A stretch of 64,000 nucleotides of DNA from Chara braunii (Eukaryota > Streptophyta > Charophyceae > Charales > Characeae), in the NCBI GenBank assembly GCA_003427395.1, contig BFEA01000057.1:3414363-3478362 (forward strand), written 5' to 3'. The notes under the pieces are model-generated. The model saw only the letters and a list, made by a program, of their open reading frames with translations. It made no database searches and was not told where the DNA came from. The translations under genes and the position numbers were made by a program. This document shows positions 62,006 to 64,000 of the stretch, one piece after another. How positions within the stretch are numbered: position 1 is the first letter of the stretch; each line of letters starts with the position of its first letter.

Positions 62006-63131
62006 ACTTGATGACAAATATTTCTGACTTGTCTGGGGCCGGTCGGCCCATTGGTGATGCCTCNACCCCGCGGTTTTCAGCTAGTCCTTCGGGACATCCG
62101 TTAAAATTGGAACGATACAGAGAAAATTGGCGTGGCACCTGCGTGGTACCGATTTCGCTAACCGCGGGGCGTCGGTACGGTGGTAGGCCGGCGTGGAAAA
62201 ACTACAAAAGGAGGTCCGAGAACCGGGGAGTCAAATGACTTACCTCTGGGTCGAAGTGCTGCCGGGTCGTCTGCTGCCAGCAGTATTGTCAGGAGTGGAG
62301 GCTGCGTTAGTGCAGTGAAGCGAGAGACGAAGGCAAAGTTGGAGGGGAGAGACAGCGAACAGGGAGTTGACGAAGGGAGATGAAGAACTGTGAGACACCG
62401 TGAGTGAGGGCGAGCGAGAGAACGTACCTTGGGGTGGAGCTTGCACCCGGCTGTGCTCGTCTGCGGGGTCCGGGTAGCAGCCCACCTTGATTCCGCTGGC
62501 TGCCCTCATCCCGGTTGTCGAAGACGAGGTGGTTTCCTCCCCAAGTCACGGCGGCTTTCTTTCTCGAGCCACAATGGCGTCCTCCTTCCTAAAAGTCGTG
62601 ATAGTGCTGCTTCGGGGTCCGAGTTGTGCACATCTCGGGGGAGGAACCTGGACTTGAAGACGTGCTATGTACAGGAAAAACAGGAGTCGCGAGCGGAGAC
62701 GAAGAAGACGAAGGCAGAAAGGAGGGAGAAAGTGAGGTGCAAAAAGGCTTGATCGTTCATTCCTTAATGGAATCTAGCGAACTAAGACCCGATCTAGAGG
62801 TTTTGGGTCAGGGCAAAGTCAATGGCGAGGTCAGAGTGGCGAGTAGGAGTGTGTAGGACGAGAAAGAAAAGAAATGGGGTGCGCGGAGATGTCGAGGGAA
62901 GAAGGGAGAGCGGGAGCTAAAAATGTTTATCTCCCTCATTCCTTCATAGAATCAGGCAAAATAAAATACTAACTTGGAGTTTCAAGGCGAGGCGAAGTTG
63001 ATGACGGTGTCGGTTTTCACGCAGGGTGGACGGTTTAGGTGGTATCAACGGTATGGGTTGCGCGGTTGGTAAGCGAAGGCGAGCGGGGAAAAGGGAGGGC
63101 ATGCATTTTTGCATGTTCTAGCGGAAAATCA
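62006..63131. other. No firm gene; diverged short repeats
   Basis: Short open frames on both strands without recognisable domains. The block around 62757-62850 (cattccttaatggaatct.. ..agtcaatggcgaggtc) resembles 62935-63020 (cattccttcatagaatca.. ..agttgatgacggtgtc), so diverged repeats of about 175 bp are present. Minus-strand 5' splice-like words occur at 62236 and 62425. Confidence 0.4.
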
Positions 63132-63322
63132 TTCCCAAAACTTGCACTAGAGATCACGCTGCTCCATGCGCCTCGTTGGTAGTAGTTCTCCCGGCTAGAT
63201 TCGCCCGTCGCCCCGATCCCAACCTTNTTCCCAAAACTTGCACTAGAGATCACGCTGCTCCATGCGCCTCGTTGGTAGTAGTTCTCCCGGCTAGATTCGC
63301 CCGTCGCCCCGATCCCAACCTT
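63132..63322. repeat. 95-bp exact duplication across a single N (likely assembly join)
   Basis: 63132-63226 and 63228-63322 are identical, with one N at 63227. Same pattern as at 7894. Confidence 0.85.
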
Positions 63323-63559
63323 GCTTTCCGGGGTGGTGTTTGCTGTTTGCAGTGGCGCATGCAATCCCGGGCGTGCTCGTTGAGGTGATCTTGCCCGTAG
63401 TGTATCTCCCTGTGTTCTAACTGAGGATACATCCGCGTGCTGTAGTACTCGTAAGCAGAGCAGCAAGTGCGGGCTGAGCATTGCACGAGGAGAAGGTATG
63501 GTTTGACGGGAGGTGACGAAAGGGAGCTGCGCAGCTACTACGAAATGTCGAGAGTGCAG

Positions 63560-63592
63560 ATGAATCTTCCCGTGTTTTAGCGGAAGATTCAT
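63560..63592. other. Perfect hairpin, 11-bp arms
   Basis: ATGAATCTTCC and GGAAGATTCAT form perfect arms around an 11-base loop. Half of the arm (agcggaagatt) recurs at 63750, so this may be part of a diverged repeat rather than a regulatory structure. Confidence 0.5.
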
Positions 63593-64000
63593 ATCGATTT
63601 TGCTCATCCTATCGATGGAAGTAGCGTGAGGCCAGCCACGGAATTAGAGACTTACCTGTTTGTCGGTATGTTGCTCATCCTGAGGAAGGAAGTAGCACTG
63701 CTCTACATCCCTGCACGCGTGGTTGGGAAAGCAGTGTATACTTTCATGAGATAGCGGAAGATTCTTTCTCATTTTACACTTTTAGTGAGTAGTCGAGTGT
63801 GGCCCACTGCTGGGCACTCCAACTCATCGTCGTCTTCTTCTACGTTGTGTACGCCTGCGAGGGGGTCGCAGCGCTGCTCACGACCATTGTCGTGCTCATC
63901 ATCCTCATTTGGCAGGTAATCATTATCTCCTCCAAACACCATCTTTGTAGCGGACTTGGGTGAGGCGCTGCTGCTAAAGAGCCAAACCGGCACACGTGCA

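Overview
The window is eukaryotic repeat-rich DNA. I see no convincing host protein-coding gene. Almost everything that can be recognised is retrotransposon, mostly broken, in nested and truncated pieces, with microsatellites, short tandem repeats and assembly Ns. The best guess for the organism is a green-lineage (streptophyte-like) genome. Reasons: Ty3 chromoviruses with chromodomains, tRNA-Met-like primer sites (TGGTATCGGAGC type), one plant-style primer site (TGGCGCCGTTGCCGGGGA), and a gag starting MELRSGK that I recall from predicted proteins of the charophyte Chara braunii. That last point is memory, not a search.

Layout. 1-2.7 kb: CT-rich low complexity and probable LTR. 2.7-7.3 kb: Ty3 element A (+), primer site, leader, gag, protease and RT, decayed and cut off in the RT. 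7.3-13.5 kb: a Penelope-like element (-) between long direct repeats, with an ORF1 and an ORF2 that has a GIY-YIG endonuclease at its N-terminus, followed by a broken RT. 13.5-22.4 kb: Ty3 chromovirus B (+), split in its RNase H by a 3.6 kb foreign insertion (16.2-19.8 kb) that carries an unrecognised decayed 349-codon reading frame. 22.6-26.4 kb: chromovirus D (-), same family as B, tail to tail with it. 26.4-31.9 kb: Ty3 element C (-) with primer site and a candidate 273-bp LTR. 32.6-33.8 kb: two tandem 608-bp units. 34-40 kb: 3' half of element E, one complete 1475-bp LTR, then the 5' half of an E-like element, cut by a 1.86-kb repeat. 40.0-41.9 and 60.0-61.8 kb: two near-identical copies of that repeat with Ns at identical positions. 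47-56.8 kb: Ty3 element F (+), which has an array of related unknown protein modules before gag and a pol that looks like the basidiomycete-type Ty3 lineage. 57-64 kb: repeats, tRNA-like segments and no firm gene.

How the parts work. In each Ty3 element gag makes the particle, protease matures it, RT/RNase H copies the RNA from a tRNA primer, and integrase (with a chromodomain in B and D) inserts the copy. The Penelope-like element would instead nick its target with the GIY-YIG domain and prime RT there. All the elements except parts of F and the two front ORFs of the Penelope-like element carry stops or frameshifts. The two most interesting items are the Penelope-like element with permuted domains and the upstream module array of F.
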